A stretch of 64,000 nt of DNA from Stappia albiluteola (lineage in GTDB: Bacteria > Pseudomonadota > Alphaproteobacteria > Rhizobiales > Stappiaceae), in NCBI RefSeq assembly GCF_014050225.1, contig NZ_JACFXV010000066.1, positions 56,973-120,972 on the forward strand, given 5' to 3'. Below are positions 47,637-58,530 of this stretch, in pieces (position 1 is the stretch's first letter; every line of letters starts with the position of its first letter). The position numbers were made by a program, and so were the translations under genes. The notes under the pieces were generated by a model. The model did not search any database. It worked only from the letters and a program-made list of their open reading frames with translations, and was not told where the DNA came from.

Positions 47637-48335
47637 TCAGTCGACGGTCGCGAACTGATCGTTGAAGGCATAGCCCGCACCCCGCACGGTGCGGATCGGA
47701 TCACGCGAGTTGCCGCGGTTGATCGCCTTCCTGAGCCTGCCGACGTGAACGTCAACCGTGCGCTCGTCGACATAGACGTCGTGACCCCAGACACCGTTCA
47801 GCAATTGCTCGCGCGAGAACACGCGGCCGGGCGATGTCATCAGGAATTCCAGCAGGCGGAATTCGGTCGGACCCAGATGGATTTCCCGGTTGTTGCGGCG
47901 GACGCGATGGGTCTCGCGGTCAAGCTCGATATCGCCGGAACGCAGCAGGGTGGAAACCACTTCCGGCTTCGAGCGGCGCAGGATCGCCCTCACCCGCGCC
48001 ATCAGTTCGGGGATGGAAAAGGGCTTCACCACATAGTCGTCGGCGCCGGTCGAAAGCCCGCGGATACGCTCGGATTCCTCGCCGCGCGCCGTCAGCATGA
48101 TGATCGGCATGCGCTCCGTTTCCGCGCGCCCGCGCAGGCGGCGACACAGCTCGATGCCGGAAATTCCCGGCAGCATCCAGTCGAGCAGAAGCAGGTCCGG
48201 CTGGTGCTCGCGCAGCCGCAGCTCCGCGTCGTCGCCCCGGTCGCACACCTCGACCGCGTAGCCTTCCGCCTCCAGATTGTAGCGCAAGAGAAGGCTCAGC
48301 GGCTCCTCGTCCTCGACGATCAGCACCTTCGGCAT
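47637..48335 (-). CDS. phoB: Phosphate regulon response regulator PhoB
   Basis: A 232-aa OmpR/PhoB-family response regulator. The receiver domain has acidic residues in IVEDEEPL, phosphoacceptor Asp52 in LLLLDWMLPGISG, and threonine and lysine in MLTARGEE and VVKPFS. The C-terminal winged helix contains LGPTEFRLLEFLMTSPGRVFSREQL and VDVHVGRLRKAI. It binds Pho boxes such as the one before pstS. It is the last gene of the phoR-pstSCAB-phoU-phoB run. Confidence 0.95.
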   Translation of the reverse strand: MPKVLIVEDEEPLSLLLRYNLEAEGYAVEVCDRGDDAELRLREHQPDLLLLDWMLPGISGIELCRRLRGRAETERMPIIMLTARGEESERIRGLSTGADDYVVKPFSIPELMARVRAILRRSKPEVVSTLLRSGDIELDRETHRVRRNNREIHLGPTEFRLLEFLMTSPGRVFSREQLLNGVWGHDVYVDERTVDVHVGRLRKAINRGNSRDPIRTVRGAGYAFNDQFATVD

Positions 48336-48386
48336 TCACTCAAACCCTTTGCATTTCATCTTAGGGCTTCGCGCCTTCAAGTGAAG

Positions 48387-49097
48387 TCAGGCGTTCTCGC
48401 CGTCGAGGAAGCCGGTTTCGTCGACCTTCGGCCGCTCGTCCTGCGGCTGCCGGCCGGTCACCATGTAGGTGACGTTTTCCGCGACATTGGTCGCATGGTC
48501 GCCGATCCGCTCGATATTCTTGGCGCAGAAGAGCAGATGCGCGCAGATCGAGATCTGGCGCGGATCCTCCATCATGTAGGTCAGCAATTCGCGGAAGATC
48601 GAGGTGTAGATCGCATCGACCTCGTCATCGTGGATGCGCACGTTTTCCGCCGCTTCCGCGTCACGCTCCGCATAGGCATCGAGCACGCTCTTCAGCTGTT
48701 GCAGCGCCAGTTCCGACATGTGCTCCACGCCGAGCGCGAAACGCTTCGGGCTCATGCCCCCGTCGATCGCCACGACGCGCTTGGCGATGTTCTTCGCCAG
48801 GTCGCCGACGCGCTCCAAATCGTTGGAGATGCGCATGGCGGCAACAATCTCGCGCAGGTCCTGGGCGACCGGCTGGCGGCGGGCGATGATCAGCACCGCC
48901 TGCTCCTCAAGCTCCGCCTGAAGCTGGTCGAGACGCTTGTCCGCCTGGATCGTCTTCTGCGCCAGCTCGCTGTCGAGCTTCACCAGCGAGGTGACCGAAT
49001 TGGAGACCATGCTTTCGGCAATGCCGCCCATTTCGGCGACCTTGCTCGCAAGGCCCTTCAGTTCCTCGTCATAGGAGGTGACGGTGTGCTGAACCAT
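48387..49097 (-). CDS. phoU: Phosphate signalling protein PhoU
   Basis: A 236-aa protein of two PhoU three-helix repeats with the metal-binding patterns RISNDLERVGDLAKNIA and KNIERIGDHATNVAE. It links the PstB transporter state to PhoR and keeps the regulon off when phosphate is plentiful. It sits between pstB and phoB as in other rhizobia. The ATG is at 49095-49097. Confidence 0.95.
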   Translation of the reverse strand: MVQHTVTSYDEELKGLASKVAEMGGIAESMVSNSVTSLVKLDSELAQKTIQADKRLDQLQAELEEQAVLIIARRQPVAQDLREIVAAMRISNDLERVGDLAKNIAKRVVAIDGGMSPKRFALGVEHMSELALQQLKSVLDAYAERDAEAAENVRIHDDEVDAIYTSIFRELLTYMMEDPRQISICAHLLFCAKNIERIGDHATNVAENVTYMVTGRQPQDERPKVDETGFLDGENA

Positions 49098-49143
49098 TCC
49101 AGATCTCCCTCAAGCCGCTCTGGCTGCCTTCATCTTCACGATG

Positions 49144-49986
<843 letters not shown>

Positions 49987-49998
49987 ACCCTTTGGATC

Positions 49999-51819
49999 TC
50001 ACCAGCGCCGCTCGAAGCGTTTGCGCAGGACGATGGCGATCGCGTTCATCGCAATCAGGAAGCCGAGCAGCACCATGATGGCTGCCGACGTCTTCTGCTG
50101 GAAGGCGGGTTCGGGGAAATCCGCCCACATGTAGATCTGCACCGGCAGCACCGTCGCCGGATCGAGAGGCCCGCCCGGAATATCGACGATGAAAGCCACC
50201 ATGCCGATCATCAAAAGCGGTGCCGTTTCGCCGAGCGCCTGTGCCATGCCGATGATCGTGCCGGTGAAGATGCCGGGCATGGCGAGCGGCAGCACATGGT
50301 GGAAGACCGTCTGCAGCCGCGACGCGCCGATGCCGAGCGCGGCCTCGCGGATCGACGGCGGCACCGCCTTCAGCGCGGCGCGCGCGGCGATGATGATCGT
50401 CGGCAGCGTCATCAGCGCCAGCACCATGCCGCCCACCACGGGAGCCGAACGCGGCAAGCCGAAAACGTTGAGGAAGACCGCAAGGCCGAGCAGGCCGAAG
50501 ACGATGGAAGGCACCGCCGCGAGGTTGTTGATGTTCACCTCGATCAGATGCGTGATCCGGTTCTTCGGCGCGAACTCCTCCAGGTAGATCGCCGCAGCAA
50601 CGCCTACGGGGAAGGACAGGAGCAGCGTCACCAGCATCGTGTAGAACGAGCCGACGACGGCGCCCCAAATACCGGCCATCTCCGGCTCGCGGCTGGCGCC
50701 GGAGGTGAAGAAGATCGTGTTGAGGCTGGTTTCGATCAGGCCCTTTTCGGCCAGGAAGTCCGTATAGGCGATCTCCTGGTCGGAGAACTTGCGCTCGGCC
50801 TCCGGCGTATCGATGCGCTTGATCGACCAGCCGCCCGCGCCCGCTTCCGCCTCCGAGGCGAGAGGCACGAAGGCCGTGCCCTCGATGGAGGTCGCGTCGA
50901 CCTTTTCCACCTTCACCACGCCGCCGTTGATCTCCACGAGATAGGACGGCAGGTTGGTGGTCATCGTCTCCGGCTCGTTGACCGCATTGGCGCGCGCGGT
51001 CAGGCCGGCGGCTTCGCCCTTCAGGCTGTCGATCTGCGAGTTGACCGAAGCCAGCGCCGACCGGGCGCTCTCAAGCTCCCGCTCGATTGCGGGCCTTGCC
51101 GATGCATCGGCAGAGGCGGCGCGCTGCTCGAGCGCGGCGACCGAGGCTTCGAGCGAGCGGGCGCTGCGGCCCTTCGCCTCGATGTCTCTGGAAAGCGCGT
51201 TCGCCCGCGCCGCGAGATCGGCCTTCACTTCGGCGAGGATGGCCTGGAAGTCGCTGGAGGTCGACAGGATGCGCACGCTTCCTTCGGTGCCGACGGGAGA
51301 CGCGGCTCCCTGCCCGTCCGTCGTCGCAGTGTCCGTGATCAGACCCTTGACGTAGAGATCCGCGAAATCCGACAGCGGCACCGGGCGAGCCTGCGATGTG
51401 CCGAGCATGTCGGAGGCGTCGAGCACCTCGTTGCGCAAAATGATGTTCGCGCCGCTGGAGACGAGGGAATAGAGAACCTTGCGGTTGCGGCGGTCGCCGG
51501 CGAAAGGCGCCTCCGCCTTCAACCCATCGCGGATGATGGCGTTGTAATCGGCGGCGCCGGGATCGTTCGGGTCGACCTTCTCCGCCGACAGGTCGATTGG
51601 CAGCGATACATAGCTGTGGGTGAAGGCAGGCAGGCCCTGCGACACGATGGTCGACAGCAGCAGCACCAGGAAGAGAGCAGCGGCGAGCACCGCGGCCAGG
51701 CCGTAATATTTGAACCTGGCCTCGGCGCTATAGCGCTTCGCCAGACGCCTGCGCGCTTCGGCGCTGGTGTGTAGGTCGCCGGAGGGGGCCGCGGCAACCT
51801 GATCGACGATCTCAGTCAT
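49999..51819 (-). CDS. pstA: Phosphate ABC transporter permease PstA, enlarged
   Basis: At 606 aa it is about twice the E. coli PstA length and longer than the usual DUF3333-containing alphaproteobacterial forms. Order: helix 1 (about 37-60), a periplasmic region (61-385) that includes an alanine/glutamate-rich coiled coil at about 195-280, then the permease domain (386-606) with EVNINNLAAVPSIVFGLLGLAVF and AALGIGASRLQTVFHHVLPLAMPG. The reading frame is continuous and the C-terminal transport motif intact, so it should work. The extra domain could touch PstS or PstC. It overlaps pstC by 8 bp. Confidence 0.92.
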   Translation of the reverse strand: MTEIVDQVAAAPSGDLHTSAEARRRLAKRYSAEARFKYYGLAAVLAAALFLVLLLSTIVSQGLPAFTHSYVSLPIDLSAEKVDPNDPGAADYNAIIRDGLKAEAPFAGDRRNRKVLYSLVSSGANIILRNEVLDASDMLGTSQARPVPLSDFADLYVKGLITDTATTDGQGAASPVGTEGSVRILSTSSDFQAILAEVKADLAARANALSRDIEAKGRSARSLEASVAALEQRAASADASARPAIERELESARSALASVNSQIDSLKGEAAGLTARANAVNEPETMTTNLPSYLVEINGGVVKVEKVDATSIEGTAFVPLASEAEAGAGGWSIKRIDTPEAERKFSDQEIAYTDFLAEKGLIETSLNTIFFTSGASREPEMAGIWGAVVGSFYTMLVTLLLSFPVGVAAAIYLEEFAPKNRITHLIEVNINNLAAVPSIVFGLLGLAVFLNVFGLPRSAPVVGGMVLALMTLPTIIIAARAALKAVPPSIREAALGIGASRLQTVFHHVLPLAMPGIFTGTIIGMAQALGETAPLLMIGMVAFIVDIPGGPLDPATVLPVQIYMWADFPEPAFQQKTSAAIMVLLGFLIAMNAIAIVLRKRFERRW

Positions 51820-53188
51820 ACTGTTCCCTGTATTTCTGGACCACGCGCAGCGCGAAGATGTTGAGAAGCAGCGTCACGCAGAAGAGCAGCAGGCCGAGTG
51901 CGAAGGCGGCCAGCGTCTTGGCGCTGTCGAATTCCTGATCGCCGACCAGAAGGGTGACGATCTGCACGGTGACCGTCGTCACCGCTTCCAGCGGATTGAC
52001 GGTGAGATTGGCGGCAAGGCCGGCGGCCATGACCACGATCATCGTCTCGCCGATTGCCCGGGAAATCGCCAGGATCAGCGCCGAGACGATCCCTGGCAGT
52101 GCCGCCGGCAGCACCACCTTGCGGATCGTCTCCGACCTGGTGGCGCCAAGCCCGGCCGACCCGTCGCGCAGCGACTGCGGCACGGCGTTGATCACGTCGT
52201 CCGACAGCGAGGAGACGAAGGGTATGATCATGATGCCCATCACCACGCCGGCGGCGAGCGCCGATTCCGACGAAACCGACAGGCCGAGCGACTCGCCAAA
52301 GCCCCTGAAGGCCGGCGCGACGGTCAGCGCGGCGAAGAAGCCGTAGACCACCGTGGGAATGCCGGCGAGGATCTCCAGCACCGGCTTTGCGACGGCGCGT
52401 ACCGGCCCGGACGCGTAGTCGGAGAGATAGATCGCGGCGAAGAGGCCTACGGGAGCCGCTACCAGGATCGCGATCAGCGTGATCAGCATGGTGCCGGCAA
52501 GCAGCGGTATCGCGCCGAAGGTGCCTTCGGAGCCGACCTGATCAGCGCGAATGGCCGTTTGCGGGCTCCACTCAAGTCCGAAGACGAAGGAAAAGAAGTT
52601 CACCTTCTCGAAGAACCTGAGCGATTCAAAGATGAGCGACAGGACAATGCCGATTGTCGTGAGGATCGCAACCACCGAGCAGACGATCAGCACGGCCATG
52701 ACCGTGCGCTCGACCACGTGGCGGGCGCGCATGCGCGGCGAAATCCGCTTCGCGCCAAATGCAAATCCCGCGATGGCGAGGATCGCCATCGACGCCCAGA
52801 GTGCCTGCGTGCTCAGTTCGTCATAGGCGCGGTAGAGCGAGGCAGCTTGCTCTTTCGCGGCATCCGTGAAACCGACAATGCCGCCGAAGGCAATGGCGCG
52901 CGCGTCGCGAATGAAGGCCTGAAGTTCGGGCTTGCCAAGACCGGAGACGGCGTCCGCGCTTTTCGCGATCACCATGCTGTCTATCACCTTCGGGGCGGCG
53001 ATCGTCCACACGACCAGCAGCAGGAAGGCCGGCAGCACCGTCACGATGGCAAGATAGGCGCCGTGGAAGGAAGGCAGCGAATGCAGGGCGGCAACATCGC
53101 CGTGGACCACCTGCCCCGCCCTGATGCGGCCGAAGACGAAAGCCGCGACAAGCACGACCGCGAGAATGAGAAGGCTGGTCCAGAACAT
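51812..53188 (-). CDS. pstC: Phosphate ABC transporter permease PstC
   Basis: A 458-aa permease, longer than E. coli PstC (319 aa) because of an N-terminal part with two extra helices (5-22, 42-65) and a periplasmic loop (about 70-130). The core carries IPLLAGTMLITLIAILVAAPVGLFAAIYLSDYA and LRDGSAGLGATRSETIRKVVLPAALPG, the binding-protein-dependent transport loop. This extended form is common in rhizobia. It follows pstS across a strong hairpin. Confidence 0.93.
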   Translation of the reverse strand: MFWTSLLILAVVLVAAFVFGRIRAGQVVHGDVAALHSLPSFHGAYLAIVTVLPAFLLLVVWTIAAPKVIDSMVIAKSADAVSGLGKPELQAFIRDARAIAFGGIVGFTDAAKEQAASLYRAYDELSTQALWASMAILAIAGFAFGAKRISPRMRARHVVERTVMAVLIVCSVVAILTTIGIVLSLIFESLRFFEKVNFFSFVFGLEWSPQTAIRADQVGSEGTFGAIPLLAGTMLITLIAILVAAPVGLFAAIYLSDYASGPVRAVAKPVLEILAGIPTVVYGFFAALTVAPAFRGFGESLGLSVSSESALAAGVVMGIMIIPFVSSLSDDVINAVPQSLRDGSAGLGATRSETIRKVVLPAALPGIVSALILAISRAIGETMIVVMAAGLAANLTVNPLEAVTTVTVQIVTLLVGDQEFDSAKTLAAFALGLLLFCVTLLLNIFALRVVQKYREQYD

Positions 53189-53253
53189 GTCTCTTGCCGA
53201 TCAGGTCGCGTTGCAATTCCGCCCGGACGGGAAAGCGCCGGAGCGGCGGTCGA

Positions 53254-53282
53254 ACGGCCGGCCCGTATCCCGGGCCGGCCGT
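53254..53282 (-). promoter_or_regulatory. Intercistronic stem-loop between pstS and pstC
   Basis: ACGGCCGGCCC and GGGCCGGCCGT form a perfect 11-bp stem without a U-tract, 11 bp after the pstS stop. Likely a processing or partial-termination element giving excess PstS. Confidence 0.75.
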
Positions 53283-53293
53283 CCTGTCAACGA

Positions 53294-54313
53294 TCAGAGG
53301 CTGAGGGGCGCCAGCGTCTTTGCGCCATTCGCGACAGCTTCGCGCTCATCGGCCGGCAGCGGGATCAGGCCCTTGTCGGCGAGGTAGCCTTCCTCACCAA
53401 ACGCGCCTTCGCTGACGTATTCGGCGATGAATTCCTCCATCCCCGGAATGACGCCGATGTGCTCCTTCTTGCCGTAGATATACAGCGAGCGGGAAACCGG
53501 GTAGGCGCCGTCGGCGATGTTTTCGAAGGTCGGCTCAATGTCGCCGATTTTCGAGCCCTGCAGCTTGTCGGCGTTCTGGTCGAGGAACGAGAAACCGAAG
53601 ATGCCAAGGGCTTTCGGATTGGCTTCCAGCTTCTGGACGATCAGATTGTCGTTTTCACCGGCTTCGATGAAAGCTCCATCCTCGCGGATTTCGTGGCACT
53701 TCTTGCCTTCCAGGCCGAGCTCCTTGGCACCGGCGATCTCGCCGCAGCCGCCTTCCATGGCCAACTCGACGAACGCGTCGCGCGTGCCGGAGGTCGGCGG
53801 GGGACCGAGAACCTCGATCTTTTCGGCCGGCAGGGACGGATCGATGTCCGACCAGGTCTTGTAGGGGTTGGCGACGAGCTTGCCATCGACCGGAACTTCC
53901 TTGGCCAGTGCCAGGAAAAGCTGGCCAAGGCTCAGTTCGTACTGCTGATGCCCCTTGGAGTTGGCGACCACGATACCGTCGAAGCCGACCTTGATCTCGA
54001 CCGGGGTCACGCCATTGGCGTTGCAGGTCTCAAGCTCCGACTTCTTCATGCGGCGCGAGGCATTGGTGAAGTCGGCCGTCCGCTCGCCCACGCCCTCGCA
54101 GAAGAGCTTCATGCCGCCACCCGTGCCGGTGGATTCAACGACCGGGGTCTTGAAGGACGACTTCTGGCCGAACTGCTCGGCGACGGCCGTCGTGAAGGGG
54201 AAAACCGTCGAGGAGCCGACGATCTGGATCTGGTCGCGCGCGGCGGCGGCACCGGCAACCATGGAGCTAGCAGCGGCAAGCGCCAGCGCGCTCACGAGAG
54301 TCTTGATCTTCAC
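53294..54313 (-). CDS. pstS: Phosphate-binding protein PstS
   Basis: A 339-aa periplasmic phosphate receptor. GTG start (54311-54313) with GGGAGAGG upstream. A signal peptide (LVSALALAAASSMVAGAAAA) is followed by IQIVGSSTVFPFTTAVAEQFG, STGTGGGMKLFCEGVG and DFTNASRRMKKSE, which supply the phosphate-site serines, threonines and arginine. A GTRDAFVELAM segment also fits the family. First gene after the Pho box. Confidence 0.94.
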   Translation of the reverse strand: MKIKTLVSALALAAASSMVAGAAAARDQIQIVGSSTVFPFTTAVAEQFGQKSSFKTPVVESTGTGGGMKLFCEGVGERTADFTNASRRMKKSELETCNANGVTPVEIKVGFDGIVVANSKGHQQYELSLGQLFLALAKEVPVDGKLVANPYKTWSDIDPSLPAEKIEVLGPPPTSGTRDAFVELAMEGGCGEIAGAKELGLEGKKCHEIREDGAFIEAGENDNLIVQKLEANPKALGIFGFSFLDQNADKLQGSKIGDIEPTFENIADGAYPVSRSLYIYGKKEHIGVIPGMEEFIAEYVSEGAFGEEGYLADKGLIPLPADEREAVANGAKTLAPLSL

Positions 54314-54412
54314 CTGACCTCTCCCTTTGGGTCTGCAGGATTTTCAGTGTCCGTTCCGAACTTCTGACCGAGCGGAACTGGGCGGACCCTAGCGGCCTCA
54401 GGTGAGACTTCT

Positions 54413-54441
54413 ATGACAGTTGATTATCACTTTTGTGACAG
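54413..54441 (-). promoter_or_regulatory. Pho box upstream of pstS
   Basis: On the minus strand CTGTCAC-AAAA-GTGATAA-TCAA-CTGTCAT: three 7-base units at 11-bp spacing, the outer two matching the PhoB half-site CTGTCAt and the middle one degenerate. It lies 100 bp before the pstS start and 33 bp after the phoR stop, so pst can be induced independently of phoR transcription. Confidence 0.85.
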
Positions 54442-54473
54442 TTCAAGTATTTGATATTAAACAATAATTTTCT

Positions 54474-55814
54474 CTAGACATTTGCCAGTTCCCGTACGAC
54501 TGCGGGGATTCTGACATAAAAGCAGGCGCCCTCGCCCACCGTGCTCTCGATATCCAGCCTGGCGCGATGCCTGGTCAGGATATGCTTGACGATGGCAAGG
54601 CCCAGCCCCGTGCCCTTCATTTCCCGGCTCGTCGCCACGTCGACGCGGTAGAATCGCTCCGTCAGGCGCGGCAGATGGGCCGCTTCTATCCCTGGCCCGT
54701 AGTCCTTGACCTTGACGGCCCACCAGGGTGCATTCTGCGGCCCGATCTCGGAATAGACTGAAATATCTATATATTTTCCGGATGCACCGTATTTCAGCGC
54801 GTTCTCGACGATGTTCTGGAACACCTCCGCCATCTCGTCGCGGTCGCCGAGGATCGTCAATGGCTTCTGCGGCAGGTCCGTCCGGATCTCGACGTCGAGC
54901 TTGGCGGCAAGCGGTTCGAGCGCCTGCACCGTGTCGCGGATCACCGATCCGAGGTCGATCTCCGCCTGCGGGCGCACATGCGCCCTCAGTTCGATTCGCG
55001 ACAGGGACAGCAGGTCGTCGATCAACCGTCGCATACGGCCGGCCTGTTCCAGCATGATCCCCAGAAAGCGCTCGCGTGCGTCCTTGTCCTCGCGCGCCGG
55101 GCCCTGCAGGGTTTCGATAAAACCGGTAAGCGAGGCAAGCGGCGTGCGCAGCTCATGGCTGGCATTCGCCACGAAATCGGCCCGCATCCGCTCAAGCCGC
55201 CGCTGCTCCGTGAGATCGCGCACGGCAACGAGAATGAAGCCGTCCGCCCGGCGCGCGCCTTTCTCGCGCCCGTCCTCGACCGTCTGAACGGGGCCGATAT
55301 GCGCTTCAAGCCAGCGTTCGGTCGGAACCTTCTCGCTCCATTCGATCCGTTCCGTTCCGCCGTCGGCGATCACCCGGTCGAGCGCTTCCAGCAAGGCCGG
55401 CGGCCGCAGGCGAAAGGAAATCGGGTCGCCCGGCCGCACCTTGCCGAACCGTTCGCGCGCAGCCCGGTTCGCGTAGCGGGTGATGCCGCGCCGATCGACG
55501 ATGAAGCAGGGATCGGGCAGCGCGTCGACCACCATCTTCATGCCGGTATCCGGCCAGAGCGCAGCCCCCGCCGCGCCCTGCGCAGCATGTCTTGCCCGGA
55601 TCGCCGGGCGTCGCGCCGACAGCATGACGGCGACGAGAACGGCAACAATGGCGACAGCAGCCGCAAGGATCGATACATGGCCGGACACGACGCCAAGGGC
55701 GGCAAGCACGATCGCCATCGCGATGACCCAACGGGCCGCATAAATCTTCTCGCGGTGGTCGAAGCCCTCCGAGTCGGCCGGGCCCGGGGAAGTCGCGGTC
55801 GTATCGTCGCTCAT
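54474..55814 (-). CDS. phoR: Phosphate regulon sensor kinase PhoR
   Basis: A 446-aa sensor histidine kinase. Two N-terminal hydrophobic segments (about 27-65) are followed by a PAS domain (about 93-205, LPDPCFIVDRRGITRYANRAA), the dimerisation helix with His220 in FVANASHELRTPLASLTGF, and an ATPase domain with NIVENALKYG, VKDYGPGIEAAHLPRLTERFYRVD and GTGLGLAIVKHIL. It phosphorylates PhoB under phosphate limitation through PstSCAB-PhoU. It is upstream of pstS in the same orientation. Confidence 0.93.
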   Translation of the reverse strand: MSDDTTATSPGPADSEGFDHREKIYAARWVIAMAIVLAALGVVSGHVSILAAAVAIVAVLVAVMLSARRPAIRARHAAQGAAGAALWPDTGMKMVVDALPDPCFIVDRRGITRYANRAARERFGKVRPGDPISFRLRPPALLEALDRVIADGGTERIEWSEKVPTERWLEAHIGPVQTVEDGREKGARRADGFILVAVRDLTEQRRLERMRADFVANASHELRTPLASLTGFIETLQGPAREDKDARERFLGIMLEQAGRMRRLIDDLLSLSRIELRAHVRPQAEIDLGSVIRDTVQALEPLAAKLDVEIRTDLPQKPLTILGDRDEMAEVFQNIVENALKYGASGKYIDISVYSEIGPQNAPWWAVKVKDYGPGIEAAHLPRLTERFYRVDVATSREMKGTGLGLAIVKHILTRHRARLDIESTVGEGACFYVRIPAVVRELANV

Positions 55815-56015
55815 GATGCCCGTTGCGTCGGATCGTGCATGAAGATATCCGGCGGTGCTCCCGCCATGGATGCGAAAATAGCATATCCGCCATGACGTTC
55901 GCGCGACAAACCCGGGTTCCGGGAGTGACGATTCGCTTAGCGGGCTAAAAAATGCGACCTGATATCAGCCATTGGCGCTGCTTGCCATTCTTCGTTGCAG
56001 GAGGCCTTTTCGCCT

Positions 56016-56498
56016 TCAGCGCCGCGCAAGCGCCTCCGCCTTCTTGCGGAAGGCTTCGAGGCAGCGGGGCCAGCCTTCTTCCGATGCCATGGCCTCCCGA
56101 TAGGCTTCGCCATTGACGCCATGGCGCAGGAACTCTGAATGCGTCAGTTCCATCGACGACCCCTCGCGCAGCTCGCGAAAGACCACCATCACCCGGCTCG
56201 CCGCCGCCGGGTCGGCGATGATTTCGCGGTCCGGTCCGATCTGCCAGGCAAGACGGATATAGAGCGGCCGTTCAATCGACAGCACGGTGCCCCAGACGAT
56301 CCGCTGACCCGTTGTCGTCTGTTCGTAGCAGGCCCCGCCAAGCTGCGGCTCGATGCCGATCTCCTGCAGGGTGTCGCCGGAAAACGCATAGTCCTTCGGC
56401 CACCAGTTGCCGAAGCCGTCGACGAACAGATCGAAGGCCGCCTCCCGCGAGCACGGCAGGGAGAGGGTAAAGCTGCAGCCTTGGTCAGGTGCCGACAT
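56016..56498 (-). CDS. SRPBCC / AHSA1-like domain protein
   Basis: A 160-aa single-domain START/SRPBCC-fold protein, seen from SREAAFDLFVDGFGNWWPKDYAF, GTVLSIERPLYIRLAWQIG and MELTHSEFLRHGVNGEAYREAM. ATG 56496-56498 with GAAGGAT upstream; a longer frame to 56546 is rejected. Members bind hydrophobic ligands or act as Hsp90-activator homologues; the function here is unknown. It appears to be monocistronic. Confidence 0.8.
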   Translation of the reverse strand: MSAPDQGCSFTLSLPCSREAAFDLFVDGFGNWWPKDYAFSGDTLQEIGIEPQLGGACYEQTTTGQRIVWGTVLSIERPLYIRLAWQIGPDREIIADPAAASRVMVVFRELREGSSMELTHSEFLRHGVNGEAYREAMASEEGWPRCLEAFRKKAEALARR

Positions 56499-56692
56499 GA
56501 TCCTTCTCTCGCGGTATCGGGTTCCCGCACGGCCTCGCCGATACATCGGCGGGACCTTGCCATATCGGATAGTAGCGCGAAGAAATCGTCAGAGCATATG
56601 CCATTCAGATCAAAACGGTCTGAATGGGGAGACTACGGGCCCCGCATTGCTCCAGCATGACGGGCAAGACGGATCTCCACGCGCGACGCCGT

Positions 56693-57747
<1,055 letters not shown>

Positions 57748-57748
<1 letters not shown>

Positions 57749-58530
57749 CAGCGTTTCACCTGGGTGTATCTGGAAAAGCGGGAGACAAGGCCGATCAGGC
57801 CCATGCAGGCCCAGGTGATGCCGAAGGCGATCACCGCAAGCGCCGCCGGCTCGTAGGCCCGGTTCGCGCCAAGGATCTGCATGTAAGGGCCGAAGGCCGG
57901 CCGGTCGAGAAGGGCTGCGATGGTGAACTCGCCGATCACGATGGCGAAGGTCAGGAAGGCGCCGGAAAGCACCGAGGCCAGCACGTTCGGCAGGATGACG
58001 CGGGCAAGGATCGTCACCCAACCGGCGCCGAGGCTCATCGCGGCCTCCGTCAGCGTGGCGATGTCGATCGTCCGAAGCCCGGTATCGATCGAGCGGTACA
58101 TGTAGGGCAGCGACAGCATCGCATAGCCGAACATCAGCAGGATGTTCGTCCCCATCACCGAGCCGGTCAGCGGCAGCCACGACGACGTGTTGTAGAGGCG
58201 GATATAGCCGAAGACCACGACGATGGCTGGGATGACCAGCGGCAGCAGCGTAATGAATTCCACGTAGGGCCGCGCCTCCGGCATCTTCAGGCGCACCCAG
58301 TAGGCCGTCGGCACCACCAGCAGGATCCCGAAGATGATCGTGGCGAGCGCCATCACCACCGAATAGGCGAATGTCGCCTGGAACTGCGGATCGGCGAGGA
58401 CGGCTGCATAGGCATCGAAGGAATAGACGCCGCGCCGCATCGACAGCGAGAACTCGGTCATGCCGATCAGCGGCAGCATGAAATAGACGACGCCGAAAAT
58501 CAGCGCGCCCCAGGCCCAGACCTTGCTCAT
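57748..58530 (-). CDS. ABC transporter permease (second)
   Basis: A 260-aa inner-membrane permease with six predicted helices and the transport loop EAAMSLGAGWVTILARVILPNVLASV. It starts at ATG 58528-58530 overlapping the previous permease stop (ATGA). Large in-frame upstream openings are shadows of the neighbouring permease. It works as a heterodimer with the preceding permease. Confidence 0.9.
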
